Assembly (NCBI RefSeq): GCF_039233145.1
Contig: NZ_CP136419.1
Location: 1,214,001-1,278,000, forward strand
Length of the DNA stretch: 64,000 nt
Direction: 5' to 3'
DNA from: Moorella humiferrea
GTDB lineage: Bacteria; Bacillota; DSM-521; Neomoorellales; Neomoorellaceae
Part shown: positions 9,126 through 16,842 of the stretch, one piece after another
Layout: the number at the start of each line of letters is the position of its first letter
Numbering within the stretch: the stretch's first letter is position 1
Position numbers and translations under genes: made by a program
The notes under the pieces: model-generated
Told to the model about the DNA's origin: nothing
The model's database searches: none
What the model saw: the letters and a program-made list of their open reading frames with translations, nothing else

Positions 9126-10088
9126 TCATTCACCGAGGGTATCCCATTTACCGCAGCGGCTGCCCCAGCGGGCAATTAAACTTCCTTCTTCTTCTATATT
9201 AACAATTTCACACAGGTTTGAACACCCCTGGCAAATAAAACTTGTGGCCCGGAATTCCTGGTCGGCTATCTCAAAACCTTTAAATTTTGTCTTACGATTA
9301 TTATTTATATAATCTCTGGCCAGGAGGGCTGCACCCAGGGCCCCCATTACGGCAAAGTGCTGGGGTACAATAATTTCTTGCCCCAGGGCTTTTTTAAATG
9401 CGGCACGAATGCCGGCATTGGCTGCTACTCCTCCTTGGAAGACTATAGGAGGGAGTATCTCCTTGCCCTTGGCTACGTTATTTAAGTAATTGCGGACAAG
9501 GGCTTCACAGAGGCCTCCTATGATATCTTCTATATTGTGTCCCATTTGTTGTTTATGAATCATATCGGATTCGGCAAAGACGGTACAGCGGCCGGCGATG
9601 CGAACGGGATGCCGCGCCTTTAAGGCCAGCTCGCCAAAGTTTTCGATAGGTATACCCAAGCGGGCCGCCTGCTGATCTAAAAACGACCCCGTTCCGGCGG
9701 CACAAACTGTGTTCATGGCGAAATCGGTAACTACACCCTCACGCAGGATGATAATCTTTGAATCTTGGCCGCCAATTTCCAGTATGGTCTGTACTCCCGG
9801 TATTTCCTGGCGGGCGGCGACGGCATGGGCCGTAATTTCGTTTTTTACTATATCAGCACCTACAATGGCGCCTGCCAGATAACGACCGCTGCCGGTAGCA
9901 CCTGCCCCGGCAATAGTTATGTTTTCCGGCAGATTTGCCTTTATCCGACGGAGGCCTTCACGTACTGCCTGGATGGGCTGGCCGTGGGTGCGTATATAAA
10001 GGCTGCTTAAAACTTCTCCTGTTGATGTAATAACCACAAGGTTGGTGCTAACGGAACCAACATCAATACCCAAATAACAGGGCTGCAT
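9126..10088 (-). CDS. BadF/BcrA-type ATPase, 2-hydroxyacyl-CoA dehydratase activator-like
   Basis: The product (320 residues) is an ASKHA ATPase. It has LGIDVGSVSTNLVV (phosphate-1), EIGGQDSKII, and FAMNTVCAAGTGSFLDQQA and GRCTVFAESDM with the cysteines that bridge a [4Fe-4S] cluster in such activators. GGVAANAGI (adenosine) follows. The C-terminal extension has CQGCSNLC and a further Cys (SRCGKW), unusual for the small activators and reminiscent of the large multi-domain ones. An ATG further upstream is possible, but ATG 10088 follows GGGAGG and gives the family N-terminus. It overlaps the upstream partner gene by 26 bases. Confidence 0.85.
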   Translation of the reverse strand: MQPCYLGIDVGSVSTNLVVITSTGEVLSSLYIRTHGQPIQAVREGLRRIKANLPENITIAGAGATGSGRYLAGAIVGADIVKNEITAHAVAARQEIPGVQTILEIGGQDSKIIILREGVVTDFAMNTVCAAGTGSFLDQQAARLGIPIENFGELALKARHPVRIAGRCTVFAESDMIHKQQMGHNIEDIIGGLCEALVRNYLNNVAKGKEILPPIVFQGGVAANAGIRAAFKKALGQEIIVPQHFAVMGALGAALLARDYINNNRKTKFKGFEIADQEFRATSFICQGCSNLCEIVNIEEEGSLIARWGSRCGKWDTLGE

Positions 10089-11175
10089 CTCTCTTGGCCT
10101 CCCTTTGTTCGCGACGCTGGCGCAAAAGATCAACGAAGGCCTCCAGCCTCGTTTCGACACCGGCGCGGCCGGTCTGTTCATCAATGGTTAGACTTAAAAC
10201 CGGTATTCCGAAATCACGGCTTACGCGTGGCAGGATACTCTTGGCAACAATTTCGGGTATGCAGGTGAAAGGTGCCACCTGTATTACGCCGTCAAAACCG
10301 TTTCGAGCGTAAAGGATGGTTTCGCCGACGCTATTTTGGCCGTGACCCCCGACGAACTGGTTCAAATATGGATGGGCAAGTTGCCGTACGTCCTGGGCAC
10401 CGTGGGATAAAACGTCGGTGGTTGTATACTGGGTCAAATATATGGAGCGGTGGGTTATGACCCCCATCTCACCCAGCGTTTTTTCTATATCGAGATTCAT
10501 AAAAGGCTCAAGGAGAACATAAATCTCACCCACGATCCCTATTTTTAAGGGGCGTCGTGTCCTGTCTTGGGGGATATTTTTTAAGAGGCTGATACATTCT
10601 TCCCGCGCGGCTGTTATTTCTTTCATGCTGCGGGCCTGTTCCACTAATTTCAGGCATTGATGAAAAAGACGAGTGGTTTCTCCTTTGTTTATTTCATAGG
10701 GACGGATAACGGTGGCTGTTTGCTCCAGCTCATCCAGGAGCTTTAACTTGGCCCAGGCACGACGAACGATATCAACAAAGGCCAACCAGGAAACCCCTGC
10801 CGTTTTAAGGACCCGTCTTAGCTTAAGAAAAAATGTCCAGATTCCGGTCAGGGGAGGATCGAAGATAAATATCTCAAAATCATACCCCAGATTGCGCAGG
10901 ATTTTTTCGTGCATCATGCCGTAAAGACCGGCGCGGCAGGGCCCCACTCCACCCGAGGTTATAATCATCTGGGCGCCCCGTTCCAGGACTTCCAGGTATG
11001 TTCCTAAAACCATTTTAAAGGGGATACAGGCGTATTCCGGGGCGTAGGTAACGCCACGGTCTAAGGTGGCACGGCTGGGATGGGGAGGTACGATGGCCTC
11101 AAAACCCATATCCTCCACCAGCTGTTGGAAACCGAGATAAGAATATCCCATATGGGCAAAGGACACCCTTTTCAC
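10063..11175 (-). CDS. activase-associated protein (DUF2229-like), subunit 1
   Basis: The 370-residue protein belongs with the acyl-CoA dehydratase activase-related proteins. Signatures are YAPEYACIPFKMVLG, TSGGVGPCRAGLYG, VAPFTCIPE and the C-terminal SLTIDEQTGRAGVETRLEAF, which recurs in the next gene. Conserved cysteines (about residues 50, 80 and 280) suggest an iron-sulfur cluster. GTG 11175 follows AGGAGGGGAAACGG and overlaps the previous stop (GTGA). With its paralogue and the ATPase it forms a three-gene unit. The substrate is unknown. Confidence 0.75.
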   Translation of the reverse strand: MKRVSFAHMGYSYLGFQQLVEDMGFEAIVPPHPSRATLDRGVTYAPEYACIPFKMVLGTYLEVLERGAQMIITSGGVGPCRAGLYGMMHEKILRNLGYDFEIFIFDPPLTGIWTFFLKLRRVLKTAGVSWLAFVDIVRRAWAKLKLLDELEQTATVIRPYEINKGETTRLFHQCLKLVEQARSMKEITAAREECISLLKNIPQDRTRRPLKIGIVGEIYVLLEPFMNLDIEKTLGEMGVITHRSIYLTQYTTTDVLSHGAQDVRQLAHPYLNQFVGGHGQNSVGETILYARNGFDGVIQVAPFTCIPEIVAKSILPRVSRDFGIPVLSLTIDEQTGRAGVETRLEAFVDLLRQRREQREAKRDAALLFGY

Positions 11176-12155
11176 CCGTTTCCCCTCCTTTGAAGGAGCA
11201 TATCGATAAAAGCTTCCAACCTGGTGGTTATACCGGCATCGCCCGTCTGTTCATCGATGCTTATGGACATGAAAGGTAGTCGCCCGTTACTTAACCTGCG
11301 GATGTCCATTTCCATAATTTTATCCACCATAGCATCAGGACCGCATCCGAAGGCAGTTATATGGATAATTCCATCAATATTTTGCTGTTGGAGGTAATGG
11401 TAAGATGCTCCGAGAACTAGATTGGAATAATGCCAGAAAAGGCGTTTGGGAATACGGCCGCTCAAGCGATATAGCCTAGAGGGGTTAACCATTTCCATAG
11501 TCCATACATTTACATCCATTTTCTTTAATTTACCAATCACATCCAGGCTGATGTATTGATCGTAAACCTGGTAAGGGTAGCCCAGGACAGCAAGGTTGAG
11601 TTTTCCCTCGCGTACCGTTCCTTCAACTGCTTCTCCCTTTAGTTTAGCCATGGCCTGAAGGGGCAGGTAACCGGCCAAGAGCAGCTTTTGATAGGCATTT
11701 TGGTGGTGCCTTGCTTCAAGATAGGCCGCCCAGGCCTGACGCAGACCGAAGCCCAGCAACTCAGCAAGGCCGCGGCAGATAGACCAAAAGCCTCCCATAC
11801 ACCGGCAGGCGTCGACTTTAAAATCGATAATAGGAGGCAGATTGGCAAGACTGGCGCGCACCATATCCGGTAGTCCCAAAAATTTGGGACAAAAGGTGGT
11901 ATATTTGTTGAGCCGAACCATACGTGGGATAAAAATGGCATCTACTTTATCCTTTAAGGTCAGAACGTGACCGTGAAAAAGTTTTATAGGGATACAGGCA
12001 TCGGCTACCGCTTCACGGGAGCCGTCATCCAAAATGGCCTTGGTGGTCGGTGGAGACTGGACAACTTCAATACCGAGGCGATTAAAAAAGGCCAGCCAAA
12101 AAGGAAAATGGCTGTAATAAAATAGAGCTGCCGGAAAACCGATATGTAACGCCAA
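11172..12155 (-). CDS. activase-associated protein (DUF2229-like), subunit 2
   Basis: The 327-residue paralogue of the downstream gene has DACIPIKLFHGHV, FCPKFLGLPDM, DACRCMGGFW, TAFGCGPDAMVDK and SISIDEQTGDAGITTRLEAF. Several cysteines lie where the family binds a cluster. The start is TTG at 12155, behind AGGAGGAGTAATC. As the first gene of the trio it sets the operon start; the divergent TIGR04086 gene shares the intergenic region. No catalytic assignment is possible from the sequence. Confidence 0.75.
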   Translation of the reverse strand: MALHIGFPAALFYYSHFPFWLAFFNRLGIEVVQSPPTTKAILDDGSREAVADACIPIKLFHGHVLTLKDKVDAIFIPRMVRLNKYTTFCPKFLGLPDMVRASLANLPPIIDFKVDACRCMGGFWSICRGLAELLGFGLRQAWAAYLEARHHQNAYQKLLLAGYLPLQAMAKLKGEAVEGTVREGKLNLAVLGYPYQVYDQYISLDVIGKLKKMDVNVWTMEMVNPSRLYRLSGRIPKRLFWHYSNLVLGASYHYLQQQNIDGIIHITAFGCGPDAMVDKIMEMDIRRLSNGRLPFMSISIDEQTGDAGITTRLEAFIDMLLQRRGNG

Positions 12156-12204
12156 GATTACTCCTCCTGTTTTACTATCCTACCTAGATTTCGACGTTCT
12201 TTAA

Positions 12205-12242
12205 AAAATACCTTCTAAACCAAAAGCAAGAGGAGGTATTTT
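12205..12242 (+). promoter_or_regulatory. leader hairpin covering the Shine-Dalgarno of the TIGR04086 gene
   Basis: Arms AAAATACCT (12205-12213) and AGGTATTTT (12234-12242) pair and include part of AGGAGG, the ribosome binding site for ATG 12246. It could limit translation or act as a weak terminator. Confidence 0.4.
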
Positions 12243-12285
12243 ATCATGGCAAACGGCATAGGGTTTAGGTGAGGCGAGAATAGCT

Positions 12286-12651
12286 TTGGGGGTGTTGGGT
12301 ATGTTGGTAGCTGTTTTGGTGGGTCTGCTCTATGCCACGCTATTGGGAATGGGTATGTCGGTAATTTTAGGTTTGGGCTTGTACTTTACTCCCCTTTCCG
12401 AAGGTTTACTGCCGTTGCTGGCAAGCATTATAGTGGCCCTGGCGGTCTTCTGCGGCGGCCTGCAGGCTGCCCGGAGCGCGGCCTCAAGGGGACTTGTCCA
12501 GGGTTTGGCGGTGGGTCTGCTGTTTTTTGCCGTTACCGTGGCCGTCGATTGGAACGGAACTCTCATGTCCCTGGACGCCGCCGGCCAGAAGCTCGGGCTC
12601 TGTCTTCTGGCCGGTGCTACCGGAGGAATTGCCGGGATAGCCACACGCTAG
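12286..12651 (+). CDS. TIGR04086-type membrane protein, start apparently frameshifted
   Basis: The 121-residue hydrophobic protein has four predicted helices and the layout of the TIGR04086/YrzE-like family of unknown function. The open frame begins at a TTG (12286) without a convincing ribosome binding site. A strong AGGAGG with ATG lies at 12246 but in another frame and meets TGA after eight codons. Removing one base in the GGGTTT run at 12261-12266 would join them, giving an N-terminus MANGIGLGEARIALG. Either the gene carries a one-base indel or the sequence has an error. Confidence 0.65.
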   Translation: MGVLGMLVAVLVGLLYATLLGMGMSVILGLGLYFTPLSEGLLPLLASIIVALAVFCGGLQAARSAASRGLVQGLAVGLLFFAVTVAVDWNGTLMSLDAAGQKLGLCLLAGATGGIAGIATR

Positions 12652-12720
12652 TATTAATGAACGACAGATATCAAGCTAACCTGTTGCAAAATCGTGTAAT
12701 CGGGCCATAGGCCTTCTTTT

Positions 12721-13191
12721 TTATTCTTCCTTCTGGATATCATGAATTTTCCATATACCTTTCTCATTTAAAATGGTAATTGTCTGGGGTATGGAAATAA
12801 CCTCCTTTCGGGAAGATACCAATTCGACATATCCCTTTACATGGGCAATTCCTTTTTTCCAATCTATTTCCTGTTCCTTAATCAAAAAGAAAACAAATTG
12901 TAGGGTAGGGTCCTGCTGTCGCCGTTGCCGCCATTCTTTTAATAAAAAATTATATTTTTCGCTGACGTTAAAGTCAGCTGTAACAACGGCGGCCAATTCT
13001 TCTTCCTTTCCTGCCGCCAGGGCGCGGTAAAAGGTATAAATGACGGCGAAGGGTTCCTGTCTTTCGTTGCTAACTGTCAGAGCAGTTTGGGCAGGAGGAC
13101 TGTTTATCCACTTTTCATTAAATAAAAACCACCACGAAGTAAGACCTATACCGAGAATTACCCCCCCTAAAAAATATTTTATGCTCCTCAT
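12721..13191 (-). CDS. membrane-anchored protein of unknown function
   Basis: The 156-residue product starts MRSIKYFLGGVILGIGL, a single N-terminal membrane anchor. An extracytoplasmic domain follows, whose shape (helix-rich first half, then strands ending TILNEKGIWKIHDI) resembles the NTF2-like fold of DUF4878-type proteins. That resemblance is an inference. ATG 13191 is chosen because GGTGG lies 8 bases before it; an ATG six codons upstream is less well placed. It follows spoVM across a terminator. Confidence 0.65.
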   Translation of the reverse strand: MRSIKYFLGGVILGIGLTSWWFLFNEKWINSPPAQTALTVSNERQEPFAVIYTFYRALAAGKEEELAAVVTADFNVSEKYNFLLKEWRQRRQQDPTLQFVFFLIKEQEIDWKKGIAHVKGYVELVSSRKEVISIPQTITILNEKGIWKIHDIQKEE

Positions 13192-13244
13192 TTTAAGTCC
13201 CACCCCCATGGTTAATTGTAATGGTGGGACCTGGCTTTTATGCT

Positions 13245-13272
13245 AAAAAAAGATGAGAGGTTACCCCCTCAT
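13245..13272 (-). terminator. terminator of spoVM
   Basis: On the minus strand ATGAGGGG-GTAA-CCTCTCAT is followed by CTTTTTTT. The first arm overlaps the spoVM stop codon. Confidence 0.75.
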
Positions 13273-13340
13273 TCCTGGTGTAATAGTTTCTTTAACAGCC
13301 TTTTTAAAAAAGCAGGTAAAGGAATAAAATAGACCCGCAT
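13269..13340 (-). CDS. spoVM: stage V sporulation protein M (23 residues)
   Basis: The frame encodes MRVYFIPLPAFLKRLLKKLL followed by HQE. It lines up with Bacillus SpoVM (MKFYTIKLPKFLGGIVRAML...), the amphipathic micro-protein that marks the convex forespore membrane and anchors SpoIVA. Pro-9 and the alternating Leu/Lys helix are kept. The ATG follows GAGGTGAAAAAC and a terminator begins at the stop codon, so it is a complete single gene. It lies 83 bases after dinG. No sigma-E promoter could be identified with confidence. Confidence 0.85.
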   Translation of the reverse strand: MRVYFIPLPAFLKRLLKKLLHQE

Positions 13341-13423
13341 GTTTTTCACCTCGCTCCGGCTGTTCTCCTTAAATATACTATTAAGACCCGGAGGGAAAAG
13401 TGCATGTTTATCGGGGAGCGAGG

Positions 13424-16192
13424 TTATTGAGCATTGAGCCATGATGTTAGTTTTTCGGGTAATTCGGCCGGAGTCACTACAGCAGTAGTAACCGGTGGTA
13501 AGGATTGAAGAAAGTGTCGTCCGTAGCGCTGGGAAAGAAGACGTTGATCAAGTACCAGCATAACCCCCCGATCTTTAGCCGTCCGGATTAGGCGACCGAA
13601 ACCCTGACGGAAGCGAATAATGGCCTGGGGAAGGCATAATGTGGTGAAGGGATTTTTGCCTTTGGAGGCCGCATTTTCCATGCGGGCGGCCAGTAAAGGT
13701 ATTCCAGGGGAAGGGAAGGGTAGCCTGGGAATAATGACGCATTTTAAGAGTTCTCCCGGCAGATCGATTCCCTCCCAGTATGTGTTCGCTCCCAAAAGAA
13801 CAGCCTTTGAAGTTTGCCGGAATTCTTCTAAAAGTTGGGCGCGGCCGCCGTCGATTCCTTGGGCGAGGATGCTGAAATCACTGCCCGACAGTGCTAAACT
13901 TAAGTGTTTATATAAATCTTGCAAGAAACGATGGGAGGTACATAAAATTAAAGTCCGCCCGTTAATTCCATGAAGACATGCCGCTATTACCGCGGTTATT
14001 GCTTCAGCATAAGCGCTATCGTTAAGTTGCCCGGGATTCGGCAGTCCTTTTACGGCACAGACCAGGGCCTGGGAAGTATAATCAAAAGGTGAAGCCACCT
14101 GGCATGTATCTATTTTCCTGTCGATTAAGTTATTTATTCCCACCTGTTCTTTATAAAAATCAAAATTATTGGCTACGGTTAGAGTGGCCGACGTCAGAAC
14201 TACGCTCTGTTTATGGGAAAAGAGCATATCTGCCAGTATGGTTCCTATTTCCAGAGGGGCCGAACGCAGTATGTATTGGTTTGTAGGTGTTTTTTCCAGC
14301 CAGCACGCAGCTTTTTCGGGTTCGGCGGTGAGAATGTCCCCTATATCGTGACAGTATTGGGCAAAAAGGTTTTTTAGATTGGCGGCACTCGCCGCCATTT
14401 CCTCGGCACCAAATGCCGAGAGCAATTCGCTCAAACGTTCTAGTCTCATGGTTAGGGCGTTTATGCTTTCCTCCAGCTGACCAAATATGCTTAATAAATT
14501 GTCCCAGGAAGGCGTTTCTTGCAACCGCGGAGTAAAGCGTAGCGTGCCATTATTGTTTTCCCATAGAGCGACGGAATTTAGATCAGCTAAGCATTCCCAA
14601 AACCTCTGCCATTCACCTTCTAATGCTGTCACGTTTTTTTCCAAATCATTGAGCAGAGATAATAAAAACGTCGTCTTGTCCTGTCTGTCCAAGCGGGCAG
14701 CGAGGGCTCGAATCCTACCTAAAAAGCTTATATTATTTCCATCGCCTAGATACCGAAGATAAAAATTGCCGGCAGCCTGGCTGACGGTAAGGCCCAGATG
14801 CTCGGCGGCGACTTCTTCCAAGTGGTGGGCTTCATCGATTATAAGATAAGGATAATCGGGTAGAATTTGGTTATTAAAACGGATATCGCTTAAAAGGAGA
14901 GAATGGTTTAATATTAAAATATCTGCAGTTTCAGCCTCTAAACGGGCACGGGTGACAAAGCAACCGTCGTAAAAAGGACAACTGTTACCGACACATGTAT
15001 CTTTATCGGCGGCAAGGGATTGTTTAAACACTTCCTCTTCGGGTTTGAGCTTCATTTCGCTCCAGTCTCCGGAAGTCGTAAACTCTAACCATCTCAATAC
15101 GCGGAGGATAAAATTCCGTTCTTCCCTTCCAGATGGAGGATTATTTTGGTAATCCCGGAGTTTACGAAGGCAGAGATAATTGTTGCGCCCTTTAACCAGG
15201 GTTGCTTTAAAAGAGAAGGGAAGCACTTCTTTTAAGAGGGGCAGGTCTTTGTGCCATAGCTGCTCCTGGAGGCTTATAGTATGGGTGGCAATGGCTACCT
15301 TTTTACCAGAGTGACAGGCCCAGTACACTGCAGGCATTAGATAGGCCAGGGTTTTACCGGTACCCGTTCCTGCTTCGATAATAAGGTACCGGTTTTCAGC
15401 AAAGGCGTTAACTACCGACCGGAGCATTTCGGCCTGCTGGGGACGGTATTCATAATTAGGAATTTTTTCGGCTAGGGGCCCGCCGGGAGCGAGGAAGGCA
15501 ACAATGTCTTCCGTCCCAAAATCTGGAACGGGTGATTTGGGCAAAGAGGCGGCCACAGCAAAGAGGCCTGCGGCCGCGGCTTCTTCATGGGCTACCGGTG
15601 TGGATTCTGCCATTAGGGCGGCTTGAAACCATTGTTTTAGTCCTTCTGGAGCCAACTGAACCATGCTGGTCAAGAGTTTTCTTTTCAAACCCAGGGTAGC
15701 CTTCCAGAGTACATCCAGCAGTTGGACGGTTGCTAGAACGTCTTCCATGGCGCGGTGGTGTTCATTTACAGCAAAGGCAAATTTTCGACTTAAGAATTCC
15801 AGCCTGTAGGAAGGGAGGCAGGGATAGAGGATACGGCTTAAAGTCAGCGTATCTAACAGGGGACGGTGCCAGGTCGAATTCCCAAAGGCTTTGTTCAAAA
15901 AAGCCAAATCGAACTGTCCGTTATGACCAGCAGGTATGGCATCGACCATAAGATCAAGTAAATGGGGAAGGACCTCGGTTAAGGATGGGGCGTGACGCAC
16001 CATAGCGTCATCAATGCCTGTTAATTTTTGAATATGGGGTGGTATAGACCGGCCGGGATTAATCAGGGTGTGCAATCTACCCGTGATTTGTCCTTTTTCC
16101 AGGCGTATGGCGGCAATCTCAATGATTTGATCGCAATTGGGATCTAAACCGGTCGTCTCTACATCGAGGACGACGTAGGTATGTGGTAGCAT
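13424..16192 (-). CDS. dinG: DinG-family helicase with N-terminal exonuclease domain
   Basis: The 922-residue protein has a DnaQ-like 3'-5' exonuclease domain (VVLDVETTGLDPNCDQIIEI, residues about 7-165) and an XPD/DinG superfamily 2 helicase. Walker A is EAGTGTGKTLAYL (about 275) and the DEAH box is IIDEAHHLEE. Four cysteines between them (NNYLC, then CVGNSCPFYDGC) match the [4Fe-4S] site of DinG/XPD. Motif VI is FRQGFGRLIRT. This is the exonuclease-helicase fusion usual in Firmicutes, thought to act on DNA repair intermediates. The C-terminus is complete. Confidence 0.93.
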   Translation of the reverse strand: MLPHTYVVLDVETTGLDPNCDQIIEIAAIRLEKGQITGRLHTLINPGRSIPPHIQKLTGIDDAMVRHAPSLTEVLPHLLDLMVDAIPAGHNGQFDLAFLNKAFGNSTWHRPLLDTLTLSRILYPCLPSYRLEFLSRKFAFAVNEHHRAMEDVLATVQLLDVLWKATLGLKRKLLTSMVQLAPEGLKQWFQAALMAESTPVAHEEAAAAGLFAVAASLPKSPVPDFGTEDIVAFLAPGGPLAEKIPNYEYRPQQAEMLRSVVNAFAENRYLIIEAGTGTGKTLAYLMPAVYWACHSGKKVAIATHTISLQEQLWHKDLPLLKEVLPFSFKATLVKGRNNYLCLRKLRDYQNNPPSGREERNFILRVLRWLEFTTSGDWSEMKLKPEEEVFKQSLAADKDTCVGNSCPFYDGCFVTRARLEAETADILILNHSLLLSDIRFNNQILPDYPYLIIDEAHHLEEVAAEHLGLTVSQAAGNFYLRYLGDGNNISFLGRIRALAARLDRQDKTTFLLSLLNDLEKNVTALEGEWQRFWECLADLNSVALWENNNGTLRFTPRLQETPSWDNLLSIFGQLEESINALTMRLERLSELLSAFGAEEMAASAANLKNLFAQYCHDIGDILTAEPEKAACWLEKTPTNQYILRSAPLEIGTILADMLFSHKQSVVLTSATLTVANNFDFYKEQVGINNLIDRKIDTCQVASPFDYTSQALVCAVKGLPNPGQLNDSAYAEAITAVIAACLHGINGRTLILCTSHRFLQDLYKHLSLALSGSDFSILAQGIDGGRAQLLEEFRQTSKAVLLGANTYWEGIDLPGELLKCVIIPRLPFPSPGIPLLAARMENAASKGKNPFTTLCLPQAIIRFRQGFGRLIRTAKDRGVMLVLDQRLLSQRYGRHFLQSLPPVTTAVVTPAELPEKLTSWLNAQ

Positions 16193-16211
16193 CGCGAGGC
16201 CCCCTTCTCAG

Positions 16212-16598
16212 TCAATGTCCCAGCCGCACCAAAGGCTGACCGCCGGTCACACTGCTGCCGGCCTGAACCATTATTTCATGAACCACTCCATCGAAGGGCG
16301 CTTGGATTTCGTTTTCCATTTTCATAGCTTCAATTATTAATAATACCTGTCCTTGAGATACCTTCTGACCGGGTTTTACCCATACATCGACTACCGTACC
16401 CGGCAGCGGTGCGGTTACAGTAAAGTCATTTTGGGGCATGTGGGGGCGCTGGTTAGGTATATCGTTATGGTAAATAAATGTCGATTTTTTGGACTGGTTT
16501 TTTATTACGGGCTGCAGGTAATCGAATCCCCTGCCCAATTCTTCAACTTCTACATTGAAAGTTTCTCCATTGACCGTCACCTGAAAATGGCGTTTCAT
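16212..16598 (-). CDS. mmdC: biotin carboxyl carrier protein of an acyl-CoA (de)carboxylase
   Basis: The 128-residue protein ends with a biotinyl domain: EAMKMENEI at about residue 92 holds the lysine that is biotinylated, flanked by PLPGTVVDVWVKPGQKV and GDSV-like turns. A linker precedes it. It overlaps the preceding small gene by 4 bases, and with the carboxyltransferase forms an operon like methylmalonyl-CoA decarboxylase or propionyl-CoA carboxylase. No biotin carboxylase or membrane beta subunit is adjacent, so the overall reaction is uncertain. Confidence 0.85.
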   Translation of the reverse strand: MKRHFQVTVNGETFNVEVEELGRGFDYLQPVIKNQSKKSTFIYHNDIPNQRPHMPQNDFTVTAPLPGTVVDVWVKPGQKVSQGQVLLIIEAMKMENEIQAPFDGVVHEIMVQAGSSVTGGQPLVRLGH

Positions 16599-16816
16599 CC
16601 CGCCCTTCGTCTCCTTTCGAAAACCGTTGCTTTACCCATCAGCTCCTGGCGTCCGGCCAGAACCCAGCGTTTATTGTTTTCCTTCAAGGGACGAATGGCT
16701 GTGATTTGCCAGCCGGTTTCTGTCTGCATATAAGCCGCCACCGCTGCAGTGATGGCGGCTATGACTTCCGGAGCGACAGCCCTGTCTAAAATTATCTGCT
16801 GGCAAAAAAGGGCCAC
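16595..16816 (-). CDS. small accessory subunit of the biotin-dependent carboxylase
   Basis: The 73-residue product has VIAAITAAVAAYM and a C-terminal WVLAGRQELM. This short pattern recurs in epsilon-like/MmdE-type subunits encoded beside acyl-CoA carboxyltransferases. GTG 16816 is chosen over GTG 16825 because AGGTG lies 6 bases before it. It lies 26 bases from the carboxyltransferase and overlaps the carrier protein gene by 4 bases. Its role, probably assembly or stabilisation of the complex, is inferred from position. Confidence 0.65.
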   Translation of the reverse strand: MALFCQQIILDRAVAPEVIAAITAAVAAYMQTETGWQITAIRPLKENNKRWVLAGRQELMGKATVFERRRRAG

Positions 16817-16842
16817 AGGTATCACCTGCCTTGACTTAAGAA

